Below, piece by piece: positions 8,935-19,288 of a stretch of 64,000 bases of DNA. Source of the DNA: Sphaerosporella brunnea (Eukaryota; Ascomycota; Pezizomycetes; Pezizales; Pyronemataceae); the NCBI GenBank assembly GCA_008704415.1, contig VXIS01000022.1, positions 214,417-278,416 on the forward strand. Direction: 5' to 3'. Under the pieces are notes generated by a model that saw only the letters and a program-made list of their open reading frames with translations, was not told where the DNA came from and ran no database searches. Numbering within the stretch: the first letter of the stretch is position 1; every line of letters starts with the position of its first letter. The translations under genes were made by a program, and so were the position numbers.

Positions 8935-11499
8935 CAATATTTCACCACAATCATTTTGTTGTGTTTTAATCATAATGGATTCGGCCGCTTGCGGCCAGGG
9001 CATATAGTACTGTGAAGTCCGCTCCTCTGAAGGAAGGAAACCAGACAAGGAAAAAATAAGCATAGATCGCACCAGGACAAAGGAGGCAGTTTCAGGCCCT
9101 ACTCGGCCGCATTCAGGCCCTATTCAGCCACATTCCCACGCTCGTGCTGCTACACAAGGCCATCACCGCCTCTATGCAGCGCTCGTCGGCCAGCAGATCA
9201 CTGACCGCCGTATTGGTCTTCTGCCTGCACTTGCCCCCGTCGCGAGTGGCCTCAACCACCACCTTCCAAAGGGTGGTTTGCTTGTTTCGCCACCGTCGGC
9301 ATGTCTTGAAGAGGTGGTTTCGGATCTGCGGCGGTTTTTTCTGGCAGAGCCTGCACTTGTCGTCTGCGCGGCACCCGGTCCGATGCAGGCAGGGGCTGTC
9401 GGAGCTTTCTGCAGCCTCAGTTGAAAGAAGCGCGCTGCCACTGCCTTCTTGGTCTTCAAAGCGGTCTTGTTACCTCTGGGTGGCTTGTAGTAGCTCTTCG
9501 GCCGGCAGTGCTTCGCAAGCCATCGGTCGCGGTCTTGTCGCTTGGCCACCGTGCCCGCTCTGGCAATGTAGGTGAGCGACGTGGTGGCGAGCACCTCGGG
9601 GGCCTCGAACGGGGATCGGCTGCTGGCGGCTCCTTGGGCGAAGCGGTCGGCTTGTTCGTTGCCTGGGACGTCTCTGTGGCCTGGCGTTCCGCGGAACTCC
9701 GTGGTCCAGCCCGCGGCCAGATGGCTGTTTCGGCCAGAGCGATCCTAGGGACGATCCACTGCCCAGGTCCCGGCCTGGTGGCGAGTAGCCGTTGGAGGGC
9801 AGCCTCCGCGTCCACGGAAATGCGGACGGTGCCGGTCGCTGGCCTCCCTGCCGGGAGGCGGTGTAGAGCTAGCTCCAAGCCGGCTGGCATGCCAAAACGC
9901 TCGGCGTCGTAGGCCTCCTTGTTGGAGCTGACGTACTTGGCCGTCGCTAGCCACTGGCGGTCCTGGCTCCCGCGCGTGACCGCGGCGTAAGCGCAGCTCT
10001 CGTCCTCGAGCGTACATCCGTCCGAATAGACTGCGATCGCCACGCTCGTAGGTTCTTGCCATCCCTTAGCTGACCGAATATCGTTTTTTTCCGCCTCAAT
10101 GCCTACGCGGCCGCGCGGAATGACGGATATAGCCATGCTAGGTTCGATCGTGGTTGGCTGGTCTGGGATGGGAGCTGCAAGCGCAGCTCCCAGCGTTGCG
10201 GGTGTTGGGCTCATAGGCGGCTCTTCAAAGGCGTTATCGGCCACGTATCGTAGCAGTCGTCTGGCCGTCGTGACGGGGTCACGGTCCATCGTAGGGGACG
10301 CTGTCATCGCGGATCGGATGCGGACGCCGGCGGGGTTGCCGTCCGGTGTGACGGCAAATCTGCAGTCGAAGCGGCGTCCCCGATGCGCCAGCAGGGTATC
10401 GGCATCCACGAGGCCAGCATCGCAAACGAGGGGGCGCAGGGCCGACGTCGGTAAAGAACCTAGGATGCCCCTGGTCTGTCGGTTGATCATTTTCTGCACC
10501 TCGGCCAACCGGCTTTTCTGTCTCCCATCATACCATAGCTCAGCGCCGTAAAGGGCGACGGACTGGATGGCCGCCACCTGGATGCGTTTGACCTTTCCCG
10601 CCCATAATCCTAGCTTTCCGCATACGGACTGCATCCTGGCTTCGGCCTTCCTGGCTTTCCCCATCCTGACGTTGTGGTGATAGAGTAGGGTGAGCTTGCT
10701 GTCCAAGAAGACGCCTAGCCACCGCGTTGCGTGGTTGTTGTACGGCACCGCCGCACCAGCCACGGTGATCGTCATGACCGGCAGCTTACGCTTGCTGGTC
10801 AGGAGCAGCGCTTCCGTCTTCCCTACGTCAAAAGCCACGGCGTGGACATCTTCCACTGCTGGGAAGAGACCGGACAGGTGTAGCGCGAAGAGGATTGGCG
10901 ATACCGGCGATCCCTGGGCGAGGACCGCCCTGATGGGCAGTGGGTCACTGAGTTGCCCTTCGACCTTCATTCGGACTGAACGGTCGTCCATAAAGGAGGC
11001 TGTCCAGCGAATGAGTTTGTGTGGGGCACGGAGCTCCACGAGTCTGCGGATGAGCACCGCCTTGGAGACGTGGCCGAAAGGAAGCGCCTTTGACGTCCAT
11101 GAGCAAGACGCCGACGATCCGCTGGTCCTGCCAGGCCGTTGGGCCTGATCCATAAGGACGGCCACCGTGTCGACGGCGGCTCTGCCGTTCCAGTTGCTGA
11201 ACCGTCCTGCATGAGGCAAAGATCCGGACTCGGAGGCGTTTACCAGCCTGCCGGTCACCACTCACTCTGTAACTTTGCTTAGGCAGCATAAGAGCGAGAT
11301 AACTCGGTGGGATCGGGCCAAAGAGTAGTCGTCTTTGCCGGGCTTCGGGATGACTACGCTGGTGGCCTGTCGCCACGGCTTTGGTTGATAGCCTTGCCAG
11401 ACGCATGCGCGAACCAGCGCTGCGGAGCCCTCACGGTTCCATCCGCTACAATGATGGTGACACGCCGCAATTCTTCTGCCACGGTGTTCGGGTTTCACA
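8935..11499 (-). mobile_element. 5'-truncated, damaged Tad-like LINE
   Basis: The minus-strand order is RT N-terminal part (11498-11262), RT palm and thumb, RNase H (about 10060-9720), a post-RNase H region, a CCHC-like end (about 9470-9260), a 3' UTR, then the family hairpin at 8981-8996 and an A-rich tail (AAAACACAACAAAA). The 5' end abuts the hAT copy at 11500; whether the LINE continued beyond that insertion is unclear, because 12419 onward shows no clear LINE homology. Target duplications were not identified. Confidence 0.85.
9150..11498 (-). pseudogene. LINE ORF2 with frameshifts and a deleted RT active site
   Basis: The longest open part is 9456-11261 (601 codons); a short upstream piece, 11262-11498, carries SVVIPKPGKDDYSLARSHRV, the start of the RT domain. 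RT landmarks visible are GVLLMDVKGA (a frameshift follows it near 11090), AVLAQGSPVSPILFALHLSG and then directly VAFDVGKTEALLL. The FVDD/YADD catalytic box that should lie between those last two blocks is missing, so roughly 40-60 codons have been deleted near 10840. RNase H follows (VYSDGCTLEDESCAYAAV with its Asp and Glu). A second frameshift near 9720 puts the end of RNase H and the C-terminal KAPTAP-type block in other frames. The protein cannot polymerise DNA. Confidence 0.85.
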
Positions 11500-12410
11500 C
11501 AGGGCTGTCAATAGTCCGGCCGCCCGATAGGTCAAACTGGGCCCCACGCAGTGGGTCAGATCGGGCCGATGATGTGGAAAGCCTGATAGGTTCGGGCTGG
11601 TGTCAGAAAAGTCTGGATATCTGATAGGTGCCCACCGGCGCCGGCTACCCCGGAACAAGATTGGTTTGGGAGGCGGAATAAAACGGAGCGGAACTGCTGA
11701 TGTTTTGAAGTATTCCGAATTCTTTTCGTGCGTGAGTGAGATCTCTCAACGCTATTCTACGCATGATCCCACGCTCTTACATGCTCTATAAGGGGACAGC
11801 ATTCCCGGGCCGCCGTCTAGATTTTCTTTATTTGCAAACATACCAGGTCAACACCACACCAGGTCCTCCCAAACAAGCGTCGCATTGTCAATTTTCAACA
11901 GCCAGTAGGTAGTCAATGAATTTGTAAGTCCTGGCTAACTGTTTCCTGGAGAAATGTTTGACGATATGCCCTACTACGAACCTCAATCGGAAGACGAAAT
12001 TCTCGATAGCATCACCGTCCGCCCTGACGAATCTGCGTCTCAGTCAACCCACGTCGTTGGTCGGAACTCTGCCCTAGAAGACTCGGAATCGTCAGGCAGG
12101 GGCGATTGATGGGTAGGGGCTTGGAACTGCGGGCAGCGGAGATGGATGTGTAGCTGGAGGTCCTTTGGGTTGTTGAATCTGTATCTCACGTTCATGTTTC
12201 TTTCCTTGATGTATGTGTAAGCAAAAAACTACAGATGCCTGGCGGGCCCGCCGGGCGCCGGGTACTTCTTGGCCTGGCGGGTGCCCGTAGGCGCCTGGGT
12301 CTCGAATCAAAAAGCCTGGTCCAAACGGGCCGTGATTTCAAAAGCCTGTTTAAATCAGTCCGCTTCAGGCCGCGCTCAAAGCCGGACTGGCCGGACTTTT
12401 CACAGCCCTG
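11500..12410 (+). mobile_element. Non-autonomous hAT family A element with 8-bp duplication
   Basis: The element is 911 bp with terminal inverted repeats CAGGGCTGTCAATAGTCCGG at the left and CCGGACTTTTCACAGCCCTG at the right. It is flanked by the perfect 8-bp duplication GTTTCACA (11492-11499 and 12411-12418). An 8-bp duplication with CAGGG-type ends is the signature of hAT. The interior lacks an intact transposase and shares blocks with the other copies, such as GGCGGAATAAAACGGAGCGG. It sits at the upstream edge of the LINE at 8935-11499. Confidence 0.92.
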
Positions 12411-12418
12411 GTTTCACA

Positions 12419-12934
12419 CTATGTGCTGTTGCGAGCAAAACGTCAGCAGTGCGGGTCCATAATGTCTCGCCTCGCCACCGATGTCTGTCATTCTGCTCCG
12501 CCCTATTCCGCCTCTCCCGGAGCCGGATTCTGCCGGTGGTCAACAAGTTAGTTGATTGCAGATATCCGCACTTTTTTTACACCGACTGGAACCCATCAGG
12601 ATTGCAGCATCGCCGGCCTGCTCTGACCCACTCGGTGGGGCCCGGTTCCACCTGGCGGCCGACCGGACTGTTTACCACCTTGACCACCATGGCTGGTACC
12701 GCCCTTTCGGATGTTATAGCACAGAAGACAATATTGCGCCACTCGTCGTACAGCCGAGTGGCAAGGAGTATGTCGTGCAATGGTCTCGGGGACCATCATT
12801 GTGTTGGTGTTTCGTACGGGCCGATTCGTCTGAGGGTTGCTGGGATATAGGACGGTACGGTGAAAATGGAGAGTTATATAGTTCCCCTTGAGGTTCAAAT
12901 AGAGTAGAATACAATCAGTGGGTCCGGTATTGCA
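12419..12934. other. Unassigned, with a minus-strand hAT family A 5'-end relic at about 12575-12690
   Basis: On the minus strand 12575-12690 aligns with the left ~100 bases of family A (CAGTCCGGTCGGCCGCCAGG, then GGGCCCCACCGAGTGGGTCA). The rest contains short frames I do not recognise. No intact gene is supported. Confidence 0.55.
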
Positions 12935-13330
12935 ATGTCATTCAATGGGCGGAAGATATACATAGTCATGGACCCGAATAGCCAGTTGCGCAGTGAGCTG
13001 AGCTGTGGCTCGAGCCTTTTAGTGCGGGGAGATGTTAGATTTGCTGTTACAACATACAAAGGTCAAGCGGTTAGTCGGGCGTGGAACGACAAAATTCTAC
13101 CGGATTCCAAAAAAGCCTTTGCTTTCACGACCACCTGTCCACTTGATTTTTGGAAAGCATATAAACATAACTATCCCATCGTTGCCAGAATGGCACGGCA
13201 TGATCTTTCCATTCCCGCCTCCATCGTTCCAAACGAGCGGCTATCATCCCATTAGGCTGTCCTAACCCTCGCTTTCCCTACGAACGCTTTTTCTACTCGT
13301 CACGGTAGTACGGCGGGAGATATTATTACC
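12935..13330 (+). pseudogene. hAT transposase C-terminal (dimerisation) fragment
   Basis: The 106-codon frame 12935-13255 ends with CPLDFWKAYKHNYPIVARMA followed by IPASIVPNERLSS. This closely fits the hAT dimerisation region ('xPLxWWKxxxxxFPxLAxMAxxxLAIPATSVPSERVFSS'). The next expected residues, AGDIITKKRNR, are encoded at about 13313-13346 after a ~60-bp interruption, which may be a remnant intron or an insertion. No upstream catalytic part is visible, so this is a relic. Its sequence differs from the family A and C scraps and may belong with the fragments at 63529-64000. Confidence 0.8.
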
Positions 13331-13346
13331 AAGAAGCGTAACCGGT

Positions 13347-14308
13347 GGCTGGAAGAGGACGCCATGGAGATGAACAGCATGGGGTCTGTCGAGGCGCATG
13401 CAAAGGTGTTCCAGGCCGAAGGAATTGACCCCGACCAGGAAGCAGCACTTGGAGGCTTTCACTCCGGGTCCCGGCACCCGTACCCCGGTCCATTATTTAA
13501 TGACACCCAGACGTTCCCACAAATGATGCGTCGTCGCTGCGCTCGTCTACCTCTATCGGTGTCGTCGGGAATAAGTGTCCGTCAACAGGTGTGGCGACAA
13601 TTACTGCGCCGAGCGGTCAGGACGGGCACCCGGGCTCTCAGTGAGCTACGCTGTTGTTTGATGCATCCAAACTTCGCCAGTCACCATTCGTGACAAATGC
13701 CCTGCCAACGCGCGGGTGCAAACAAGCTTCGTCGGTGAGTAGAGCCAAGAGGTTAAAAACGCAGCATTATCACATCGGGAAACCCAATACGCCTCGGAGT
13801 CCTGTGAAGCAGGTTAGGATCGAATCACAGCGCCGTTTTGCAGGTTCGCGTGCCGCTGGGTTGGTAACCGCTAGGAGTCATGAAGCGGGGCGGGAGTCCA
13901 GGCGAGTGAATTCTAGTGAAGCAAAGCACAAGTGTGTCAACTCACGGTGACCCGATGCTACACTTTGCACTTGCAGCCGGCACTTTTGGACCCGCAGCGA
14001 AGCTGTATAAACGCCCGTTTTGACCATGCCTCATGCCACAACTCAGAAATGGCAACATCAAGACGTACCAACGGCGCGCAGCACCAAGTGGCGGTACTGA
14101 TCCCCGCCGCGACCTTCCGCAGAGAGGGTTCCAGCCCTCTCTTGCTAACGCGACGTTTTCACGCTCCAGCACCATCTTCTACAAGTGGCTACGAGAACGA
14201 AAAGAACGACACGCCGACAAACGAAACAACACCACCCCGATGGTGTGGCACTGGTTCGAGTGCCCGGGTGGTGTGATTGCTTTGACCACCGTATCAGAGT
14301 GATGCTCA
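13347..14308. other. Unassigned
   Basis: Short overlapping frames on both strands (longest ~114 codons, 13932-14276) have no recognisable domain. Nothing else was seen. Confidence 0.35.
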
Positions 14309-14689
14309 GTGAAGCTAGTTTGCGGGTGGGGTCGACGCGGTGACTTTACCTGGCTTTGGAAGGAGCGAAAAGACACCAAACCGACCGACCCTTCGTACGC
14401 CCAAAACCCCACCGCGCAGAACAACAACTACACTTGGAGCATAAATGGTCCCCGTGTGACCATCATCACCAGGACCATCGTTGGAAACGTGGTCGCTGGA
14501 AACGAGCAAAACGTCATTCTCCAGCAGTGCCCGCCTGGACCGCAGCTCGTGCTCTTCGGGCATGGTTACCAGGGCACCGTGCAATACCGCCGACCGGCGC
14601 CACGGGGCCAACCGGGAAACCCTTGGCTGGCCCTTTCCCACCCAGCCAACTTCATATACCTGCCCGGAGATACTCAACATCCAGGCTAA
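14309..14689 (+). CDS. Hypothetical protein
   Basis: This 126-codon frame lacks any motif I recognise. It has a Thr/Val/Ile-rich middle (RVTIITRTIVGNVV) that could be beta strands, and a Pro/Gly-rich end. Other frames of similar length overlap it on both strands, so its reality is uncertain. It lies upstream of the coiled-coil frame and of the tandem-module array and could belong to the same unknown cluster. Confidence 0.25.
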   Translation: MKLVCGWGRRGDFTWLWKERKDTKPTDPSYAQNPTAQNNNYTWSINGPRVTIITRTIVGNVVAGNEQNVILQQCPPGPQLVLFGHGYQGTVQYRRPAPRGQPGNPWLALSHPANFIYLPGDTQHPG

Positions 14690-14844
14690 GTACCGCAGAA
14701 CGACGCGGACCTTATGACGGTGTGTCCCTTACGCCACCACCGATTCCGGGGGCCCCCAGGTGCTGACGCAACTGCGTCAGCACCTGTCGCAGACGGTCCC
14801 TGAGTTCCTGGGATGGCTGAGAGGCCGCCCGCCGATGCCAACAT

Positions 14845-15195
14845 GTGCCTCGTCCGGTTCCTGGGCAGGTCGCTCTGGTCGTGCCCGGCGTGCAAGTGCA
14901 GCCACAGCAGCCAGTTGTCGTTCAGCCGGTTCAGGCCATTCACAATCAGCAAGTCATCTTGATGCAGGGCCTGAACACGCTTCATAATCGACAGACCGGC
15001 CTTCACAGGAGCCAGTTTCAGATTACTGTGAACCAGCGGGATCTGAGCACCACACAGGAGCTGATCCGTGACCAACAGCGACAGATGATCGAACACCAGG
15101 AGGCGAATGCCAATGTCCAGGATAGGCGCCATGAAGAGATCAAAGCCGAGTTGAAGAAGATCAATGTATGTGGCGGCGATCTCCATATTGTTTGA
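14845..15195 (+). CDS. Hypothetical Gln-rich protein with coiled-coil end
   Basis: This is a 116-codon frame. The first ~40 residues are Val/Pro/Gln-rich (VQPQQPVVVQPVQAIHNQQV). Residues ~70-108 (TTQELIRDQQRQMIEHQEAN and the following RRHEEIKAELKKI) have the charged heptad look of a coiled coil. No family was recognised. It lies just upstream of the tandem-module frames. Confidence 0.35.
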   Translation: MPRPVPGQVALVVPGVQVQPQQPVVVQPVQAIHNQQVILMQGLNTLHNRQTGLHRSQFQITVNQRDLSTTQELIRDQQRQMIEHQEANANVQDRRHEEIKAELKKINVCGGDLHIV

Positions 15196-15344
15196 TATAG
15201 GCTAAGGTGGCCTTGAACGCGGTGCCGCGTTTCTGGTGGCGGTTTTTGGGCATGCAATGGACGGAAACGGCAAGGATGTTCGCGGTGCGCATTGCGCCGA
15301 ACACTGCCCCATACCCGCAGCGCCCAGGATCAGTGGCGCAGTGA

Positions 15345-15719
15345 ATGGCCGCGGTCGAAAACATCTGGCTGGCCGATCCGCCAGGATTCTTCGGTCGGGA
15401 GATGCGGCCCGGGAGGCCTTTCAGACAGCGCGTGGACCTGGTCTTCGTCATTGTCCGTTACATGCCTGCCGTCAATGCGGGCCGCCCGGCGCCGAGGAGC
15501 ATGAACTTCCGTTTCTCAACGGAGTTGGCCGACACCCAGAGCGACTGGAGAGCGATGGAGGGTCATCTGGGGGTACCGACAGTGGTGACAGTCTTGCCTG
15601 GCGAGCATGAATTCTGGATGCGAGTTTTGCCCCTGACCATCACCTCCGGCAACTTGGCCAGGTGGTGGGGCGCAAGTAATGGTAACGCCAGGTATCCTGT
15701 GAGAGGCACAATGCCATGA
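15345..15719 (+). CDS. Tandem module copy 1 (unknown protein)
   Basis: This 124-codon frame contains the repeated module core at about 15505-15625: MNFRFSTELADTQSDWRAME, followed by GVPTVVTVLPGE and a WMRV segment. The same core recurs at 15840, 16196 and 18406. A WW-containing end (LARWWGASNGNARYPVR) corresponds to LQLWWLTSHDSARYLVR in copy 4. I recognise no known domain. The alternating pattern suggests a small beta-rich protein, but this is a guess. It is the most complete copy. Confidence 0.45.
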   Translation: MAAVENIWLADPPGFFGREMRPGRPFRQRVDLVFVIVRYMPAVNAGRPAPRSMNFRFSTELADTQSDWRAMEGHLGVPTVVTVLPGEHEFWMRVLPLTITSGNLARWWGASNGNARYPVRGTMP

Positions 15720-15768
15720 TCGGGTTGATGGAAACGGAGGAACCGTTGGTGATCTGGGCAACCTTATT

Positions 15769-16164
15769 TTGTTGTCTGGGGTCATTCGGAATAAGGGTTT
15801 GGGTGGATTTGGTTTGCGAACCGTTGGTGGTCTGGGCAACTTCCGATTTTTCATTGAGCTCAATGACACGCAGCGGGACTGGGCGGCGATGGAGGGTCAG
15901 CTGGGTGTACCGGTGGTGGTCATAGTGCTCCCAGGCGAGGGTGATTCCTGTACCCAGACCCCAACCAACAGCATTCGCTCTGACATCATCAGCAGAAGGA
16001 TAGGCAGCAGGAAAAGAAGCCCGCCGCAGTCACCGCGGGACCAGCCTCGGTGTCGTCAGTTCAAAAACCTGGGTCCATTTTCGTCGACTGTTCCAATTAT
16101 ACTGGGATGGAGATCGCCTGGAAACCCAATGACACACTCACAATCGATTACCGCAAAGGGGTGA
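15769..16164 (+). CDS. Tandem module copy 2 (unknown protein)
   Basis: The core is at about 15840-15950: NFRFFIELNDTQRDWAAMEG, then GVPVVVIVLPGEGD. It starts 334 bp after copy 1. Downstream of the core the frame loses similarity to copy 1 and runs into the upstream part of copy 3 in another frame, so it is probably truncated or decayed. Function unknown. Confidence 0.4.
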   Translation: MLSGVIRNKGLGGFGLRTVGGLGNFRFFIELNDTQRDWAAMEGQLGVPVVVIVLPGEGDSCTQTPTNSIRSDIISRRIGSRKRSPPQSPRDQPRCRQFKNLGPFSSTVPIILGWRSPGNPMTHSQSITAKG

Positions 16165-16322
16165 ATGCGGGCGGCCCAGCGACGGCCGCCGTCAACTTCC
16201 GGTTTTCCTTGCAGCTCAACGACACGCTCAGTGACTCGGCGGCGATGGAGGAGAACGAGCGCTGTGCGGTGGGCACGCCCGGGAATCAGTGCGGCTGTTC
16301 GGCTTTGGATCCGATGCAATGA
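16050..16322 (+). pseudogene. Tandem module copy 3 (truncated)
   Basis: The core is at about 16162-16270: VNAGGPATAAVNFRFSLQLN, then DTLSDSAAMEENER. It starts 356 bp after copy 2. The GVPxVVxVLPGE half seen in copies 1 and 2 is not in this frame, although a degenerate TVLPGEGDYCMRV stretch follows in another frame at 16411-16450. The upstream part (residues ~20-36, EIAWKPNDTLTIDYRKG) may be the natural N-terminal extension of the module. Confidence 0.4.
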
Positions 16323-16459
16323 CGGGAAACGGCTCGCCGGGCCTGACGATTCATGCTTGCGAAATGGTGGCAGTTGCGTATGTTCTAGGGTGATGTCATG
16401 ACAGCAATCGTCACAGTGCTCCCAGGCGAGGGCGATTACTGCATGCGCGTTTGGATTGT

Positions 16460-17529
16460 CCTCATCCTCATTGTGGAGCGGGATCGTGATGCCGGATTTC
16501 TTCGCGCTGATGTTGGAGACACAATGCATCGTTCGGATCTTGGAACCGGTTGGGTTTGGGTGGGTTTTTCCGCGCTTGGGTCGATGGGCGATGGAAAGGA
16601 GGGAGGTGTGCATGCGCGGTTGCGTTGATGGGAGATGTGATCAAGTGTGTGAAGTGTGACGGAAAAGGAAGAACAGGAGGGAGATGTAGGCTTTCAGCTA
16701 TGTGGGCAACTGGGTATTCTCTATAGTACAAGTGGACACCCGGGTGGTAACCACCCGGCAAGCCAAAGGGAACAGCGTCACTCAAATTGAAGTCATTAGA
16801 AGCGCTTATATTTTTTCATATTGCATACGACCATGGCATAGAAGCGGGTATGTTGGGGTTGCGCCACAGGGTTGAGTTGAGCCTCCGGATTACGCCCTCG
16901 TTCAACGCCACACCTTTGCCCTTTATAGGGATAGATGTATTACTTCTGCAGTCGCGTCGTGATTTAAACAACCCCGCCATGCAAAGAGGTGTTTACCTGT
17001 CCCGTGCTTGACAACCTGAATCGGAAGCATCTCAATATCTGTCATCAACTGTGGAATATCCTTTCCAGATCACGCGCATCCGGACACTGAATCTTGACCA
17101 GTTATATCCAGTGCTCGGGCAGCTGTATATCTCGCGTTCCCGGCAGAGTGACGGCACGGTCCAAGCAAACCTACTCCAGTCCAAATCGGGGAAGAATCCC
17201 TCTCCCCACATCGATCTTTGTTACCTGACGATGGAACTTCCGATGTATTAACAAGCGATGACGCAGGCTTTGCCACCTGCCTTGGAGAGAATTGTTGCCT
17301 GGTAGCTTGGGCGTCCGGTTATCCAAGCAGCTCAGCTGTCAACACTGGTCGCTTGCGAACAGTGTAGCGGCGCCTGTGCGAGCTTTTGCTCGAACTCTGC
17401 CTTCCAGCTGTAGCTGGGAGCACTCTGCACCATGCAACACACGCTTGTGTCCGACAGCGTTCGACGAATGCCCCCGATCATTGGAATGTAAATTCCCTGC
17501 ACAACGGAATGCGATGTCTTCCTGACCCG
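16460..17529. other. Unassigned
   Basis: Short frames only; none is recognisable. The region separates module copy 3 from the LINE derivative inserted into module copy 4. Confidence 0.35.
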
Positions 17530-18366
17530 TTGGGTGTGGAAGAAAGTTGGTGAATGCTCTGTCACGCGGAAGGAGCACCCCACAGACGGTAACCCAGACG
17601 CCGCAGCTGCCACGGGCCGCGCCATTCGGCCAGCTGGACGCTGCCCGATCCCCGCCCCCGCCTGCAACGGCGACGGCCGAAACGCCGGCATCTCCACCTG
17701 TTGGGACACAGTCGAAACGCAAACGCTCCGGGCCGTCTAGCCAGGCGCAGAAAGCGACAGAATATGAACGGCAGTCCCCCCCCCCCCTCCCAAACGCACT
17801 GGATGCATGCAGGGCCGAGCGACGCGCTTCTCTCAGTGCACCCAACGCCTGACACGCAAGATGCACCAGACTCGACCGCCCCCCGCTATGAGGCTGAGAC
17901 GAAACAGGGATGGCAGAAGGTCGAGAGACAGAAGCGCAAACGGTCCTCGGGACGCGCTCCACAATCAGCCGGGAAGGCCCAAGTGGCCGGCGACGCAACT
18001 GTTCCCAAGTGGCCGGCGACGCAACTGTTTGCTTTGACTTCTACATCGGAGGAGGAGTGGGCAACACCAAGCCACACACGGCGCGAAAACCCTAGGGAGG
18101 CAGAAACGTGGACAAGGAGAAGAGGACGGAAAGGGGGAAGCGGAAAGGGAGCTGCGGGCTCCTGACGGGCGAGTGTCAAGTGGGGTGGAACACAGTCTTT
18201 TGTGTATGCGAGTTGTGATTTCCTTGATTTCCTTTGCTCAAGCGAGCCGCAGGCCCCCATAGCAGGCGTGTTCCCGTGGGGCTTGATCCTAGGAGTAGAA
18301 CAGTGTCTCGTTTCTATATATGCCATGGCCGCAAGAGGCCCAATGCACTATGATTAAAACAAAACA
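17530..18366 (+). mobile_element. Short LINE derivative (ORF1-like plus 3' tail, no ORF2)
   Basis: The last 45 bases (18321-18366) carry the LINE-family terminus: GCCATGGCCGCAAGAGGCCC, then ACTATGATTAAAACAAAAC. The body encodes an ORF1-like basic protein (17547-18165) and the RT/RNase H region is absent. The 3' boundary is supported because module copy 4 resumes immediately after the A-rich tail. The 5' boundary is approximate. I infer an internally deleted, non-autonomous member mobilised in trans by the full-length LINE. Confidence 0.6.
17547..18165 (+). pseudogene. LINE ORF1-like basic protein, frameshifted at a poly-C run
   Basis: Frame 17547-17852 (Pro/Ala-rich with a KRKRS stretch) and frame 17701-18165 (TKQGWQKVERQKRKRSS, then LFALTSTSEEE) switch at a run of about twelve C near 17778-17790. 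Together they would make ~200 residues. The KQGWQKVERxKRKRSS type of block is common in ORF1 of fungal Tad-like LINEs. A 25-bp direct duplication (GTGGCCGGCGACGCAACTGT twice, 17980-18030) lies within it. The poly-C frameshift could be real or a sequencing artefact. Confidence 0.5.
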
Positions 18367-18370
18367 ACGG

Positions 18371-18775
18371 GTTAATGCTGGCAGCCCAGCAACGGCGAGT
18401 ATCAACCTCCAGTTTTTCTTTGAACTCAACGACACGCTGAGAGACTGGGCGGCCTTGGAGGGTCGGCTGGGAGGCCCAAAGGTCGTGGGTGTGCGCCACA
18501 GTGACACTCATGAGTGGATGCCAGGAACGCGTGCCACGATTGAGGCTGTAAATTTGCAATTATGGTGGCTCACGAGTCACGATAGTGCGAGGTATCTGGT
18601 GAGGCGAACGATGCGGTGGGGTGACGGGCGACGGCTGCAAAGGATGCAGATAATGCGGCGCGAGCAGCAGGCGACGCAAACAAGTCTGGTTATATATTTA
18701 AAATCAATTTTTTACCGATACTCTGAGCACCTGACCCGCAGTGTATGTCAGCGTGCAGAAATAGGCGTGCTGTAA
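18371..18775 (+). pseudogene. Tandem module copy 4, interrupted by the LINE derivative
   Basis: Directly after the LINE A-rich tail the frame reads VNAGSPATASINLQFFFELN, DTLRDWAALEGRLGGPKVV, and then a LQLWWLTSHDSARYLVRRT end. It therefore has both halves of the module seen in copy 1. The upstream start is replaced by LINE sequence, so the in-frame ATG at 18320 lies in the LINE tail. The next ~100 bases downstream encode an unrelated basic end. Confidence 0.5.
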
Positions 18776-19288
18776 TGGGTTCTCCGGCGGCTTGCAAATT
18801 GTCCCGCCGTTGCTCCAATTCGTGCCGTAACGCAGAGTTCTGACATTTGACTCTATTGGTAGTCGTTCCTCTGCGGTATCGTGGCTGTTCAGGTCCCAAC
18901 TTAGGCTCTACTCCGCCATGCAGACTTCAGGAGGTCTGCTTCTGGTTCACCAGCGAGTGAACGTGCAGGAGGCGCTTCGTCAGTCGCGGTATAGCTCGCG
19001 CGACGCCACGCTGCGGGTTGCCCTCCATTGACTCGATAGGGTGGGGATTCTGCGCTTCATTGCGGTGAGGTTGTTGGTGGCCACCACGTATCCATGGCAT
19101 CTCCGCGGGCATCCGCGGTCCGGGTCCTGTGCGCACTCGCGCGAAGTATGTGCACAAATGCGCACGTCGCGTGACCTCAGTGGTCAACCGCTGGGCTCGG
19201 CTTACGGGGAGGCAAAATCCTGGGCTGGAACATCAAAACGTCCGACGTGCCGACATCAACTTAATCCAGGCACCTGGCCAACGTCAAC
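18776..19288. other. Unassigned
   Basis: Short frames on both strands; nothing recognised. Confidence 0.35.

Noticed and set aside
9421..9912. Plus-strand 163-codon frame
   Set aside because: Antisense shadow of the LINE RNase H region.
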